A stretch of 47,587 bases of DNA. Origin: Chlorobium sp. (GTDB taxonomy: Bacteria > Bacteroidota > Chlorobiia > Chlorobiales > Chlorobiaceae). The stretch covers positions 1-47,587 of the forward strand of contig SZXX01000009.1 in NCBI GenBank assembly GCA_005843825.1. The letters run 5' to 3'. The notes beneath the pieces are model-generated. The model had not been told where the DNA came from and made no database searches. It saw nothing but the letters and a program-made list of their open reading frames with translations. Below, piece by piece: positions 36,552-46,106 of the stretch (its first letter is position 1; each line of letters opens with the position of its first letter). The position numbers were made by a program, and so were the translations under genes.

Positions 36552-37826
36552 TCAATGCACCGAGCAAGAAATACAGGGGTCGTAGGATCGCACCACCATT
36601 TCACAGAGCTTTTCTATCTCCCTGTCATTTTTCCCTTCCTGTAATGCCTGTTCAGCAATGGCAGAGAGATCGTACCCTATGTTGGCATTATTCTGTGTTG
36701 TCGGAATGACGCAGTCAGCACGAATTACCTTTCCTTCATCACTCGTTTCCATATGGTGATAGAGAATCCCGCGCGGCGCTTCAACTGCACCTGTTGCTGA
36801 ACCGGCTTTCGGTGAGTATGGGGTTTTGATATCCTGTAGTTCCATGTCGAGCAGCGAGTCTATCAGCTCCCTTGCATCCTCAAGAATATGAACACACTCA
36901 ATAAGCTGGGCTATGTTGTTCATAAACGGATTGTGGCATACTGGCTGGAAGGCGAAGCTTGCGGCAGCCTCTTTTGCTTTCGGGTGCAGCAGATCGTAGT
37001 TGTTGTTGAATCGAGCCAATGCACCGGCAACTGACGATTCGCGGCTGAGCCTGGTGAATTTCGAGGTTGAAAAATCACGGCTGTACTCGTTGGTCATCAA
37101 CAGGTACTCATTTTCATCCCGTTTAACACCATCAGTCGAGATAATACTCCCGCCAATCGATGGATAGCGTGACCCGTTACAAAGAGAGATAAATTCTGTT
37201 TCCCGTTTGAACTCCGGAATCTTGAGGGTACGGAAAAAAGAGCATGCTGTGTCGAGTGCAGGCTTGCTTTCCAGAATCATTGTCCGAAGTTTCAAGAGCT
37301 GCTGCTTTTCGGGAGCTTTGCTCAGTCCGCCGACCACAAGGCTGACCGGGTGGGTGCATCGCCCTGCTGAAACTGTGCTGATCTCGTTGCCGAGTTCCTT
37401 GATGCGCAGTCCCGCCTTGACAAGATCGGGGTGGGATGTAATCAGAGGCAGAACACTACCATCACCGGTAAAATCGGGAGCAACAAGAAAAAAGAGGTGC
37501 AGTGCATGGCTTTGCAGGGTTTCGCCGTGCATGGCAAGGAGCCTTGTTGTTTCTGCAACAACAGGAGGTTCTATTTTCATTGCCCGTTCCAGTGCCCTTA
37601 TACTGGCAAGGGCGTGGCTTATTGAGCAGATTCCGCAGATTCTCGATGTTAAAAAAGGTACTCTCTCGGCACTCATTCCTTTAACCATCACTTCAAAAAA
37701 CCTTGGAGTTTCAACAACAGCCCATCGTGCATCAAGAAGCTTGCCCTCCTTGACCGTTATCGAAATATTTGCGTGGCCTTCCACCCTTGTCAGGTGACGG
37801 ATATCGAGACAATAGTCACGCTTCAT
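36552..37826 (-). CDS. hydA: NiFe hydrogenase large (alpha) subunit, cytoplasmic sulfhydrogenase type
   Basis: The catalytic subunit. The N-terminal RVEGHANI and RICGIC at 62-67 (Cys64, Cys67) provide two Ni-Fe ligand cysteines; the C-terminal DPCISCSVH at 416-424 provides the other two. The start at 37826 ([17 protein letters not shown]) gives 424 residues and overlaps hydD by 11 bases; an upstream in-frame ATG would reach far into hydD. The protein ends at the His where the maturation protease normally cuts, so no cleavable C-terminal extension is encoded. It is the last gene of hydB-hydG-hydD-hydA and carries out H2 oxidation or formation with NAD(P) and possibly sulfur reduction. Confidence 0.93.
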   Translation of the reverse strand: MKRDYCLDIRHLTRVEGHANISITVKEGKLLDARWAVVETPRFFEVMVKGMSAERVPFLTSRICGICSISHALASIRALERAMKIEPPVVAETTRLLAMHGETLQSHALHLFFLVAPDFTGDGSVLPLITSHPDLVKAGLRIKELGNEISTVSAGRCTHPVSLVVGGLSKAPEKQQLLKLRTMILESKPALDTACSFFRTLKIPEFKRETEFISLCNGSRYPSIGGSIISTDGVKRDENEYLLMTNEYSRDFSTSKFTRLSRESSVAGALARFNNNYDLLHPKAKEAAASFAFQPVCHNPFMNNIAQLIECVHILEDARELIDSLLDMELQDIKTPYSPKAGSATGAVEAPRGILYHHMETSDEGKVIRADCVIPTTQNNANIGYDLSAIAEQALQEGKNDREIEKLCEMVVRSYDPCISCSVH

Positions 37827-38580
37827 GGTTGCTGAATCCTTCAAATGCATTATAAAAAGCAATCTTTTCCTGCAGATCATCAAGGCTGAGTTCTCTTTCC
37901 TTGACCAGTTCCACAAAGGCCGGCATGTTGATCTCTTCTGACGGGCCGCGGCACCCTAGACAGGGCGTTTTTCCTGTTGTGCATACAGCATTGCATCCGC
38001 CACGGGTGATCGGCCCGAGACAGATTTCGCCGAGCTCGAACAGGCAGGTGTTGAGCTGTGCCTTGCATTCAAAGCATACAGGGTGTTTGGGGAGTGTCAC
38101 CTGAGAGCCTGTGGCAAGATTTACCATGAGACGCTCAACCTCTTCCTTGTTTACAGGGCATCCTGGAATTGAAAGGTCAACCTTGACCAGGTCACTGATT
38201 TTTCTTACGGCCATGGTCTCTACCTGCATTCCGGGATAGACTTCAGCGACCGATTCATTAAGGGGAAATTTATTTTTCAGGCTGTTGACCCCTCCGAAAC
38301 AGGCACATGTGCCGAAAGCAATAAGAGTTTTCGCCTGCCGCCGTATTGCCTGAAGCCGTTCTACCTCATCCTGTCGGCTTATGCTTCCTTCAATAAGGGC
38401 GATGTCGTAATCGTCGAACTGTTCGCTGGAGAGCTCCCTGAAATTTCTGATATCAAGCAGTTCAAGAAAGTCTATAAGTGTTGACTCTCTGTTTGCGAGC
38501 TGCAGCTGGCATCCTTCGCAGCAGGTAAAGTCGAAAGATGCGATCTTCAGCTTTTCAAAAGTAAATCCCCAATGCTTCAT
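37816..38580 (-). CDS. hydD: NiFe hydrogenase small (delta) subunit
   Basis: The 254-residue electron-transfer subunit. The N-terminal CCEGCQLQL (Cys20, Cys21, Cys24), GTCACFGG, the GCPVNKEEV motif and the C-terminal run of cysteines ([11 protein letters not shown] ... [17 protein letters not shown]) bind three iron-sulfur clusters. No Tat signal is present, so the enzyme is cytoplasmic. The gene is 10 bases after hydG and its 3' end overlaps hydA. Confidence 0.93.
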   Translation of the reverse strand: MKHWGFTFEKLKIASFDFTCCEGCQLQLANRESTLIDFLELLDIRNFRELSSEQFDDYDIALIEGSISRQDEVERLQAIRRQAKTLIAFGTCACFGGVNSLKNKFPLNESVAEVYPGMQVETMAVRKISDLVKVDLSIPGCPVNKEEVERLMVNLATGSQVTLPKHPVCFECKAQLNTCLFELGEICLGPITRGGCNAVCTTGKTPCLGCRGPSEEINMPAFVELVKERELSLDDLQEKIAFYNAFEGFSNHEA

Positions 38581-38590
38581 ATGGCTGGTT

Positions 38591-39508
38591 CTATATGGCT
38601 TCCTTGAGATTCATGACCGACCAGTAATCGAAAACCGGGCCATCTACACAGGTAAAGGTTGATCCGACCATGCAGCGGCAGCATTTGCCCATACCGCAGT
38701 GCATCCTTCGCTCCAGAGAGACGAACATTCGGTTCATGGGTATGCCGAGGTTGTCAAGGTAGCTGCAGACCACCTTGAACATGACCGGAGGTCCGCAGAC
38801 AATTGCATAGGTATGCTCAGGGTCGATGGAAATATCCTGGAATAGATCAGTGATCATTCCGTTTTTCCCTTTCCATCCTGCGTCAGCTTGCTCAACAATG
38901 GTATGAAGAGTGATATGATTGATCTTTTCCCATTCGTCGAATTGATAGGTGAAAAGCAGCTGTGATGGCTCTTTTACACCGTATAGCACATCAACCTTGA
39001 GAAACCTCTCCCGATGCTCGCTGATCCAGAAGAGTGGGGCGCGCAGTGGTGCAAAGCCAAGCCCTCCGGCAATAAGAAGCACATTGTTTCCGGCCATTTC
39101 ATCCATGGGAAATGCCGATCCGAATGGCCCTCTTATGGCGACGTGAGCTCCCTCGCTGAGCGTGAATAAGGCGGAGGTGACATGACCTGCTTTTCGGATA
39201 CAGAGCTCAAGAAACTCATGATTGCTGTTCGAGCTTGAAATCGAGATCGGTACATCTCCGTAGCCGGGAAGTTCAAGCATGAGAAACTGGCCTGGCTTGA
39301 ACCTGAAAATCCCACGTTCCTGAGGGTCAATAATGCGGAGCTTGAAAAGCTTTTCCTGTTCCGTGAGGCGTACGATACTAGTGATGATGCATTTATGCCC
39401 CATCTCCGTTTTCATGAACTCAGAACGTCGATTGAAATCAGGAATTGAAGAGGTAAAATCTTCCCGGTTTATATCCTGTCGGGGGATGACGAAATGTTTG
39501 TCAGGCAT
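38591..39508 (-). CDS. hydG: Hydrogenase gamma subunit, FAD/NAD(P)-binding oxidoreductase
   Basis: The ferredoxin-NADP reductase-like subunit passes electrons between NAD(P) and the hydrogenase. [15 protein letters not shown] and PISIS bind [18 protein letters not shown] binds the nucleotide, and the C-terminal [20 protein letters not shown] binds a [2Fe-2S] cluster. The ATG at 39508 has a good AAGGA site and is chosen, although it overlaps hydB by 40 bases; the ATG at 39415 would give a more family-like start but has no such site. The product is 305 residues. Confidence 0.92.
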   Translation of the reverse strand: MPDKHFVIPRQDINREDFTSSIPDFNRRSEFMKTEMGHKCIITSIVRLTEQEKLFKLRIIDPQERGIFRFKPGQFLMLELPGYGDVPISISSSNSNHEFLELCIRKAGHVTSALFTLSEGAHVAIRGPFGSAFPMDEMAGNNVLLIAGGLGFAPLRAPLFWISEHRERFLKVDVLYGVKEPSQLLFTYQFDEWEKINHITLHTIVEQADAGWKGKNGMITDLFQDISIDPEHTYAIVCGPPVMFKVVCSYLDNLGIPMNRMFVSLERRMHCGMGKCCRCMVGSTFTCVDGPVFDYWSVMNLKEAI

Positions 39509-40548
39509 GATTCCTTGTCCATTCTGAGGTCGTTGATCACATCTTTAGGATTTATTCCGGCAAGGCACGCCCTTCCGCACCGGTTGCAGCCCACACAGAT
39601 CTGCTGGTTTGCATTTTCGGCAAATCCCCGGTGCTGGTGGTAATAACGGTATTTGAGCCGGTCGCCGTTTTTGGGGCGGAAATTGTGTCCCCCTGCAACT
39701 TCAGCAAAGTCAACTAGGTTGCAGGAGTAAAGTTTTTTCTGCCGGGTAGCACCTTTCAGATTGGTATCAAAGGACTCCTCGACAGAATAACAGTAACATG
39801 TCGGGCAAACCATGGCGCAGGTGCCGCAGTTAAGGCATTTGTTTCCCCATTTTTCCCAGACGGGCGAGTCAAACTCAATATCGAGAATGCTTGGGAGCGC
39901 AGTGACGTCGACTTCCGAGCGAAAACTGTCTGAAATAATTTTACGGCGTTCAACAAGTCGGCAGTTGTCGTCATCAATTGGATCGCGGGTATCGAACTCT
40001 TTTAGAAAATTGAAGGCTTTCGATGAGTTGATAGAGAGGTAGTAATCCTCCCCGATATCAGAACAGAAGAGGTTGAATCCGGTCGAAATGGTGTGATGGT
40101 TCATGGACTTGCAGAAACAGTCCGGCAGGGGCAGGTGATCCATGCCGATCACAAAGGTGTTTTTGCGCTTTGCCAGATAATAAGGAGAAGGGAAGTGGCC
40201 TTTGAGCAGAACATCGTCCAGAATATTCAGTGCGCTGATATCACACGCTCTTAGCCCGATAAGAACAATGGGATTTCCTTCGTAGGATATCTGCTGATCC
40301 CACTCCTGATCCTGGAAGACAAAGCGCGAAAGCTCTTCCCGGAATGGAAGAAAAAAGTGTTTCGCTGATGAGGCTGTTGCGGTATAGTCAAAAGCAACAT
40401 CGTCAGATGACGTTACCGGCAGAAACTGGTATACAGCTTTTCCCCGGCTGTCAGTGTCAACCTGCCGGGGCCCGAAAGAGGTATTATCCCGGAGCAGGGC
40501 GTCAGTAAACCGTTTGAACTCAGATTTTGCAATGACTTTGTATATCAT
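39469..40548 (-). CDS. hydB: Hydrogenase beta subunit, 4Fe-4S protein
   Basis: This subunit resembles the beta subunit of Pyrococcus sulfhydrogenase and anaerobic sulfite reductase A. Two ferredoxin-type sites are visible, [16 protein letters not shown] near 240 and [14 protein letters not shown] near 330, each giving a [4Fe-4S] cluster. The start at 40548 ([11 protein letters not shown]) has a proper AAAGGAG ribosome-binding site; a further upstream ATG at 40596 lacks one. It is the first gene of the operon. Confidence 0.9.
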   Translation of the reverse strand: MIYKVIAKSEFKRFTDALLRDNTSFGPRQVDTDSRGKAVYQFLPVTSSDDVAFDYTATASSAKHFFLPFREELSRFVFQDQEWDQQISYEGNPIVLIGLRACDISALNILDDVLLKGHFPSPYYLAKRKNTFVIGMDHLPLPDCFCKSMNHHTISTGFNLFCSDIGEDYYLSINSSKAFNFLKEFDTRDPIDDDNCRLVERRKIISDSFRSEVDVTALPSILDIEFDSPVWEKWGNKCLNCGTCAMVCPTCYCYSVEESFDTNLKGATRQKKLYSCNLVDFAEVAGGHNFRPKNGDRLKYRYYHQHRGFAENANQQICVGCNRCGRACLAGINPKDVINDLRMDKESCLTNISSSPDRI

Positions 40549-40678
40549 CGAGCCGCACTCCTTTCCTCTTGATTCCGGGATAAAGTTGACCAGCAAGGAT
40601 TAATGCTCTCTTATCTTAAATAAGAGCAATACTTTTTTGTAAGAACACAACTCCAATACTTAAGGTTGCCATTTATTT

Positions 40679-41926
40679 TTAAATCCTCTTTTCAAGCACG
40701 TAAACCTTGTCATGTTTTCTGACCTTTGAGCACTTGATGGTCACGCTATCGCCTTTTTCTGCAGCTGTGGTGGCGAGATCGTTTGTATAAAAAGAATCAG
40801 CCATCACCGTTACCAATCCCGTTTTAGCTCCCAGAATAGAGAGCTTTTCACCACTGTTGAGACCCCGTGCACAGATGACGATTTCTGCCACCCCTGCTTT
40901 CGGGTAATATTTCTTTACATCTCCGATAAAGATTTTCTTTTCCTCTGCCATTGAGCCGTACTCTTTTGTCCATGCCTCAATTGGTCTGCCGAAATAAAAC
41001 CCTTCAGAAAATCCGCGGTTATAGACAAGGGCAAGCTCTTTTTTCAGCGTACTGGTCAGTGCATTGTACTCTTTCCTGAACTGCGGGTCGTTACGATGCT
41101 CTTTACAGAAGTCGATCGCTTTGCGATATGACGCAGTGACTGTATTGACATATTCAGGGCTGCGGCTTCTCCCTTCAATCTTGAACCCACTGATTCCTGC
41201 ATCAATAAGGGCATCTATAAATTCGATAGCGCAAAGGTCCTGGGGACTCATGACATAGTCGGTACCAATTTCCAGCTCCTCGTTTTCCTCCGGATCGGTA
41301 ATGATATACTGCCGCCGACAGGGCTGAACGCATTGGCCGCGGTTTGCCGAACGGCCAAAAACCTCCTGCGACATAAAACAGCGTCCCGAAACAGCAACGC
41401 ACATTGCCCCGTGAACAAAGCATTCAATGCGCACGTCAAGCCCGTCAGCTTTTATTTTTCCGGTAATGTGGCGTACCTGTTCAAGAGTGAGTTCTCTTGC
41501 CAGAACAATCATTTTAGCTCCGAGTCCGGCATAAAACTTTACCGCACTGTAGTTGCTGACGGAAGCCTGTGTGGAAATATGAAACGGCATCTCTGCTTTC
41601 CGGCAGGCTTCGACGACCGCCATGTCCGAGCAGATCACAGCATTGAATCCTTCTTTTTTGGCTGCAGCAACTGTTTGAGTCATCTTCTTCAGTTCACCAT
41701 CATAGACAATGGTGTTCAGCGCCAGGTAGCTTTTGGCGTTGAACTCGGTGCAGAGCGCTTTAAGGGCAGGAAAGTCCGAAATGATGAAGTTGCTGCTTCC
41801 GGCGCGCATATTATAGCCTTCCGCTCCGAAGTAGACGGCATCTGCTCCGGCCTTCAGTGCAGTTTGCAAACAGGTCATATCACCGGCTGGCGCAATCAGT
41901 TCAACAAAGTTTTCTGGCATGTCCAT
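40679..41926 (-). CDS. U32 family peptidase-like protein (TrhP/YegQ type)
   Basis: The N-terminal [37 protein letters not shown] opening and the [41 protein letters not shown] signature are diagnostic for U32 proteins, with the four cysteines that form an iron-sulfur site. The C-terminal beta domain (about 310-415) is the usual PepU32_C-like part. Family members such as TrhP (YegQ) are needed for 5-hydroxyuridine at tRNA position 34; true peptidase activity is doubtful for most. It is upstream of hydB on the same strand but separated by 82 bases, so it is probably its own unit. Confidence 0.92.
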   Translation of the reverse strand: MDMPENFVELIAPAGDMTCLQTALKAGADAVYFGAEGYNMRAGSSNFIISDFPALKALCTEFNAKSYLALNTIVYDGELKKMTQTVAAAKKEGFNAVICSDMAVVEACRKAEMPFHISTQASVSNYSAVKFYAGLGAKMIVLARELTLEQVRHITGKIKADGLDVRIECFVHGAMCVAVSGRCFMSQEVFGRSANRGQCVQPCRRQYIITDPEENEELEIGTDYVMSPQDLCAIEFIDALIDAGISGFKIEGRSRSPEYVNTVTASYRKAIDFCKEHRNDPQFRKEYNALTSTLKKELALVYNRGFSEGFYFGRPIEAWTKEYGSMAEEKKIFIGDVKKYYPKAGVAEIVICARGLNSGEKLSILGAKTGLVTVMADSFYTNDLATTAAEKGDSVTIKCSKVRKHDKVYVLEKRI

Positions 41927-42107
41927 TAATTAGCATTTCCTTTAACAATAACAATCTGTCAGATATTCTCCTCACTCAACCGTTGCGCTGCCTGGTTCTG
42001 GCGTTGGAGTGCGCAAAAGGTCTTGAATATAAGCTATAATTGTATTATTTTGTATTACACGTGGTGGTGTTGTGATACAGTTTTACATTATTTTTACAAG
42101 GGAGACC

Positions 42108-42326
42108 ATGAGTATTCCAATATCGGTGAGGTTGCCCAAAAAACTGGCAGAAAGACTGGATGGAATAGCAAAGGAAACCGAGAGACCTCGCTCATTCATC
42201 ATACAGAAGGCTTTGGAATCATATATAGAAGATATTGCTGATCTTCAGATAGCGCTTGATCGCCTCCATGATACGAGTGATCCTTTTCTTTCAGCTAAAG
42301 AGATGAGGGACTCTCTTGGCTTATAG
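42108..42326 (+). CDS. Ribbon-helix-helix antitoxin
   Basis: From the ATG at 42108, which follows an AAGGGAG site, the product is 72 residues. It opens SIPISVRLPKKLAERLDGIAKETERPRSFIIQKALESYIED, the classic MetJ/Arc/CopG ribbon-helix-helix DNA-binding pattern, with a short tail for toxin binding. An in-frame ATG further up (42072) adds hydrophobic residues without a family match. The toxin gene overlaps its end by 11 bases. Confidence 0.9.
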   Translation: MSIPISVRLPKKLAERLDGIAKETERPRSFIIQKALESYIEDIADLQIALDRLHDTSDPFLSAKEMRDSLGL

Positions 42327-42576
42327 TCTTGGTTACAAGAAATCTGTCCAGCGAGATCTCAAGCAAATATCAAAGTTTGAGGCAAAACGTATTCTTGATC
42401 ATATTGAGCAAGAACTTGTCAACGATCCTGAATCGAATCCTCTCCTCAAAGGTCGGTTTGCAGGTCTAAGGAGATATCGGGTTGGTGACTACAGGGTAAT
42501 TTATTTTCTCCTGGAAACTGAGATTCGCATCTTGAGAATAGGCCACCGTAGAGATGTTTATAAACAGGAAATATAG
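42316..42576 (+). CDS. RelE/ParE-family toxin
   Basis: The 86-residue basic product has the RelE/ParE pattern: YKKSVQRDLKQISKFEAKRILDHIEQEL, then PLLKGRFAGLRRYRVGDYRVIYFL and a C-terminal ILRIGHRRDVYK strand with the conserved basic residues. It probably acts as an mRNA interferase or gyrase poison. The start is a TTG at 42316 inside the antitoxin's end, an overlap that couples the two genes. Confidence 0.9.
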   Translation: MAYSLGYKKSVQRDLKQISKFEAKRILDHIEQELVNDPESNPLLKGRFAGLRRYRVGDYRVIYFLLETEIRILRIGHRRDVYKQEI

Positions 42577-42762
42577 CAAGTCTCTCCACCAGACGCAGAA
42601 CTCTAATCAACCATTATTATTCAGTTTTTGCATTAAGATGGCACATTTTTGTGCAAAAACTGAATAATAGTGGCAGATTATAAGGGGTTATTAAAAACCC
42701 AGCCGATTAGAAAGATTGTGAGAATGTTTAATCGACATTAATTTTGAGCCAAATCCGAATTT

Positions 42763-43566
42763 ATGAATGAACGTTTTTTTCTGAAAATTCTGCTGGTTCT
42801 TTTTTGTGGGCTTATTGCTGCGGAAGTGCTGGTTGTGTCGCTGTTTGGTCTCAAGCTTGAGCTGATTCTTCTCTGCTTTATTGTTGTTGCAGCTTTGACA
42901 GGCATTCTTTTTGTTGTACGGCTTCTTCTTGCGGAACGCAATGATATTGACTCGGTTTCTATGCGGCGCGCAAAAGAGAAGAGTTCAGGTATTATGCAGG
43001 ATCGCCTTAAGGAGTATAGTGTTGACGAGGAGTTTCTTGCCGGAAAGGCTGCGAATCGTTCGACATGGAACTCTCAGAAGCCCTCTTTCCCGGAGCTTGG
43101 TGTCGATAGTGACGAGCCGGTATTGCCTGTCAGGGAATCGATTGAAGATGCAATCAGGGTTCATGCCGAAATGTATGGCGGTCTTGGGGAGCTGCTCAAG
43201 ATGATGGAAAAAATTGATGATGCCTCTTTTGACCGGCTGGTGAAAAAAGTCGGGTTTGGTGAGGTTTCCCGGGAAGAGGTGATTCTTAAAATCACGCTCA
43301 TGTCGAATGATGAAGTAAATGCAGCCGATTGCGACAAGGTAGAGCAGTGTATTCTTGAGGGCCATTCTATGGATAAGGCGAGTTTCGATGAGTATATCCG
43401 GCGCTGTATGAATGTCGCAGATGAGGAGTCGGAGAGTGCTGACAATGGGTTTTCCGTGGAGCTTGACAGTGCTGCGCTTTCCAAGGGAACTGCTCCTATG
43501 CCGACGGATTTTTCCCATGATCCGAAAGCGGTGTTTTCAAAGCTCAATAAGCCGGGAGCGCGCTGA
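42763..43566 (+). CDS. Hypothetical membrane-anchored protein
   Basis: I do not recognise a family. The 267-residue product has two hydrophobic N-terminal helices (about 5-26, LKILLVLFCGLIAAEVLVV, and 30-55, LELILLCFIVVAALTGILFVV), then a soluble acidic cytoplasmic part with a Ser/Asp-rich C terminus. Its stop overlaps the start of the next gene by one base (TGATG), so the two are translationally coupled and probably co-regulated. Confidence 0.75.
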   Translation: MNERFFLKILLVLFCGLIAAEVLVVSLFGLKLELILLCFIVVAALTGILFVVRLLLAERNDIDSVSMRRAKEKSSGIMQDRLKEYSVDEEFLAGKAANRSTWNSQKPSFPELGVDSDEPVLPVRESIEDAIRVHAEMYGGLGELLKMMEKIDDASFDRLVKKVGFGEVSREEVILKITLMSNDEVNAADCDKVEQCILEGHSMDKASFDEYIRRCMNVADEESESADNGFSVELDSAALSKGTAPMPTDFSHDPKAVFSKLNKPGAR

Positions 43567-44372
43567 TGACGCAGCTTGAGATACCTGCGTTAAGCAAGGC
43601 CCGCTTAAAGCACTATGTGAAACTGCATCAGAAAAAATTCAGGGATTCTGAAGGGCTTTTTCTTGCCGAAGGTCTTCGAACGGTGAGGGAGCTCTCCCTG
43701 AACATCCCCGATGAAGAGATGCTTGTGGCGCTGCTTGTCAGGGAGGGAGAATCAGATGGCAAAAGTTTTTTCCGAACTCATAAGGGGAAAGTGTTTTCCA
43801 TACATGAGAAGGAGTGTTCGCAGCTTTCGGGCACTTCGACACCGCAGGGGATTTTTGGAGTTTTCCGCCAGACGAACCTGGCGGAAACGCTCGATCCAGC
43901 AGGTGGCAGCAAGCCGGAGAAATCATTCATTGTTGCGCTCGATGACGTTCAGGATCCGGGTAATGTGGGAGCTATACTCAGGACTGCCGTGTGGTTTGGT
44001 GCTGAAGCAATGATCTGCAGTTCCGGCTCAGCCGACAGGTACAACTCCAAAGCAGTTCGTTCATGTGCCGGGAGCATTTATGGTATCCGTCATTACGGTG
44101 TTGAACGCCTTGACCTTGAACTCCAGAGACTTCAGAAACTTGGTTATTCTATTGTTACTTCATCGCTTGATGGAAAAGATTTCAGAGAGTTCACCTCCTG
44201 GCCTGAAAAGCAGGTGCTGGTGATCGGTAACGAGGCTAATGGTGTCAGTGAACCGGTTACAACGCTTGCCGACCACCTCGTCAGGATTCCGCATTGCGGC
44301 AGAAAGCCAGGTGTTGAATCTTTGAATGCCTCAGTATCAGCAGCCATTCTCATGGAACGCATGGTGTTATAA
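43566..44372 (+). CDS. TrmH/SpoU-family RNA 2'-O-methyltransferase
   Basis: The 268-residue product has an N-terminal substrate-binding part (LSKARLKHYVKLHQKKFRDSEGLFLAEGLRTVREL) and the SPOUT motifs: VALDDVQDPGNVGAILRTAVWFG, LVIGNEANGVSEPVTTLADHLVRIP and VESLNASVSAAILMERM. Members methylate rRNA or tRNA ribose. Which RNA is not clear. Its ATG overlaps the stop of the membrane-protein gene. Confidence 0.93.
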   Translation: MTQLEIPALSKARLKHYVKLHQKKFRDSEGLFLAEGLRTVRELSLNIPDEEMLVALLVREGESDGKSFFRTHKGKVFSIHEKECSQLSGTSTPQGIFGVFRQTNLAETLDPAGGSKPEKSFIVALDDVQDPGNVGAILRTAVWFGAEAMICSSGSADRYNSKAVRSCAGSIYGIRHYGVERLDLELQRLQKLGYSIVTSSLDGKDFREFTSWPEKQVLVIGNEANGVSEPVTTLADHLVRIPHCGRKPGVESLNASVSAAILMERMVL

Positions 44373-44467
44373 TTTGTGTCCCCATTGATATTTTATAAGG
44401 GCACCTCTATTTATTCAAATGGGATGCATTAAGAAAATTGATTATAAAAACTGCACCTCCGCACTAT

Positions 44468-44502
44468 GTAGGTTGGGGTGATTCCTGAACCCCAACAAAA
44501 CC
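44468..44502 (+). repeat. 35-bp dispersed hairpin repeat, copy 3
   Basis: Identical to copy 2 over 34 bases in the other orientation. It lies in the 240-base space between the methyltransferase and wHTH-GHKL genes. The stem is GTTGGGG with CCCCAAC, around an 11-base loop. Confidence 0.9.
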
Positions 44503-44610
44503 AGTTAAAGAGTTTGTCCAGATACCTGCTTTAGGTTTAAAAATTAGGTAAACTCTATAAAGCCCCTTGAATGGATTTCCAAGTAATGGTTAAAAAACGG
44601 TGCAATGACA

Positions 44611-45645
44611 CTAACCGCTGATAGCCCGATTAACCATCTTCGCTACATTTGGCACCATTTTTACTGACACCAACACAATGTCAGGATGATTTTTGGCATA
44701 AACGCGAAATATTTCGTCGGCAAATGCCTGGCCTATAGCCGACACCCCATCAAAGTCAAAAATTACATGTTTGAACCTCTCTATACGACAGAGCAACCTT
44801 TTTGCCTGAGATCGAGATACCAGTTTCTCATTTTCATATTGCGCTAACCGAACAGGAATAACTGTTTTGTTAAACTGAAATTCATCCGGCCCAGCATAAT
44901 CATCAAAAACCGTCTGGATTTCACGCGAAGAATCTCTCTTAAGAAGCATATATACCGCAGTACCAGCTTCGTTTTCAGAAAATTCGGACTCCAGAATAAC
45001 ATCAAATTCAAACTGATCATCATGACGAAACCTCACGCCTTTTGAATCAATTTCGAACTCATCAAATACCCTTGAAGTAAAGAATATCCCTTCCCCTGTA
45101 TGATTATCCGGATCAGTAGTCAATTTCCCTTTCGATAGCTCAAAGAGTGCCTGACGCTCATCATCCAGATTACACAACCGCCTGATCTTCCTGAAAATGC
45201 CCTCCCCATCGTCAATCACGGAGATCATGATTTTTTCATTATCTCTTATAGCCGAGATAGAAACATGTTTCCCTCCGGAATGATCAAGTACGTTATTTAC
45301 CATTTCGGTAAAACCGTAGTGACATATATCGACAATGTTTTCAGGCAAACCTTCGAATACAAATGAATATTCATTCCTCCAAACACCATCTTCAGTCAGG
45401 TCATCTGCGAGGATAAAGTGCGACTTATGCTCCCTCAGGTCTCCTAAATAATATTTTTTCCCCTTTCCAGTACCTGTAGATTTTAATCGTCCCTCTTTTT
45501 CAAGGCGCTGCGTATGGCTATATACTGCCTGAGGGGTTATAGAGAATATTTTGGCAATATGCTTTGAAATATCAGCAGAATGCTGCCTGACATCACTGAT
45601 GATTTGGCGCCGTATTTCCTCGCCCCTTTCTTTATTATTATTCAC
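44611..45645 (-). CDS. wHTH - GHKL ATPase - STAS-like (DUF4325) regulator
   Basis: The 344-residue product has three parts. Residues 10-67 form a winged helix (SADISKHIAKIFSITPQAVYSHTQRLEKEGRL). Residues about 85-240 form a GHKL ATPase: N box EMVNNVLDHS (114-123), G1 DDGEGI (145-150), G2 TGEGIFF (183-189). Residues about 262-340 form a STAS-like DUF4325 domain with FDFDGVSAIGQAFADEIF. This combines DNA binding with the two halves of a partner-switching module in one chain. The start is a GTG at 45645, with an AAAGG ribosome-binding site inside an inverted repeat. The gene overlaps the end of a truncated frame upstream by four bases. Confidence 0.85.
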   Translation of the reverse strand: MNNNKERGEEIRRQIISDVRQHSADISKHIAKIFSITPQAVYSHTQRLEKEGRLKSTGTGKGKKYYLGDLREHKSHFILADDLTEDGVWRNEYSFVFEGLPENIVDICHYGFTEMVNNVLDHSGGKHVSISAIRDNEKIMISVIDDGEGIFRKIRRLCNLDDERQALFELSKGKLTTDPDNHTGEGIFFTSRVFDEFEIDSKGVRFRHDDQFEFDVILESEFSENEAGTAVYMLLKRDSSREIQTVFDDYAGPDEFQFNKTVIPVRLAQYENEKLVSRSQAKRLLCRIERFKHVIFDFDGVSAIGQAFADEIFRVYAKNHPDIVLVSVKMVPNVAKMVNRAISG

Positions 45646-46034
45646 CGCTTATCCTTTAAGAAACGCTCTTTCTTAAAGGATAACTGTTTTTTTCTTAATG
45701 GACAAAACAATTTTCTTAAAGGATGGGGTGCAATTATTCCTGCGAAACACTTCACCAATATTTTATTGGTATAGATCGCATATTTCGCCGTACCCATAGA
45801 CATATAGTTCTTAAGAGCGCCTGTGAATTGCTTGCGATAGTTTTCTTCTTCAAACCAGGAGGTCAGAAATTCTTCATCTCGTTGGTTGATGTACTTGGTA
45901 CCGCCTCCGGTTTTCTGGTTGATGGTATCTATGACAATATCTAATATGACCTGACGAAGAACACGAGCCTTCTCGCTTTCTGCAATCAGCATGGCCAGAT
46001 TGAGGAATGCCCGGAAGTGTACCCTTATATTGTT
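45642..46034 (-). pseudogene. Truncated remnant of a conserved gene
   Basis: The frame from the ATG at 45992 encodes 116 residues, but family-like sequence already starts upstream, at codons reading VHFRAFLNLAM, with a stop (TAA) before them near 46034 and no start. The conserved part (IAESEKARVLRQVILDIVIDTINQ, GGGTKYINQRDEEFL, NYRKQFTGALKNYMSMGTAKYAIYTNKI) ends abruptly. From about residue 88 the frame just translates the 13-bp repeat array (45651-45724). I recall this conserved stretch as part of a larger protein but cannot name the family with certainty. Both ends are lost, so it is a remnant. Confidence 0.65.
45651..45724. promoter_or_regulatory. Four-copy 13-bp repeat array upstream of the wHTH-GHKL-STAS gene
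   Basis: The unit TTTCTTAAAGGAT occurs at 45669-45681 and 45712-45724, with a variant (TTTCTTAATGGAC) at 45691-45703. An exact inverted copy, ATCCTTTAAGAAA, is at 45651-45663. The three direct copies are 22 and 21 bases apart, two helical turns. The inverted copy faces the first direct one across CGCTC, forming a perfect 13-bp hairpin, and its AAAGG is the ribosome-binding site of the gene starting at 45645. A repressor operator array is the simplest reading. Confidence 0.8.
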
Positions 46035-46106
46035 TTAACGAAAATCTGATTGCGCTTTTTCATTTGCATGTTGTGGGCGGTGAAGGTTTGCACTGTGTTG
46101 GATTTA

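Noticed and set aside
37827-37916. Longer N terminus for the hydrogenase large subunit
   Set aside because: The extension lies inside the hydD reading frame and has no family resemblance; the ATG at 37826 starts right before the RVEG block.
45757-45773. Short inverted repeat ACCAAT/ATTGGT in the truncated remnant
   Set aside because: Only six pairs and inside a former coding region; likely chance.
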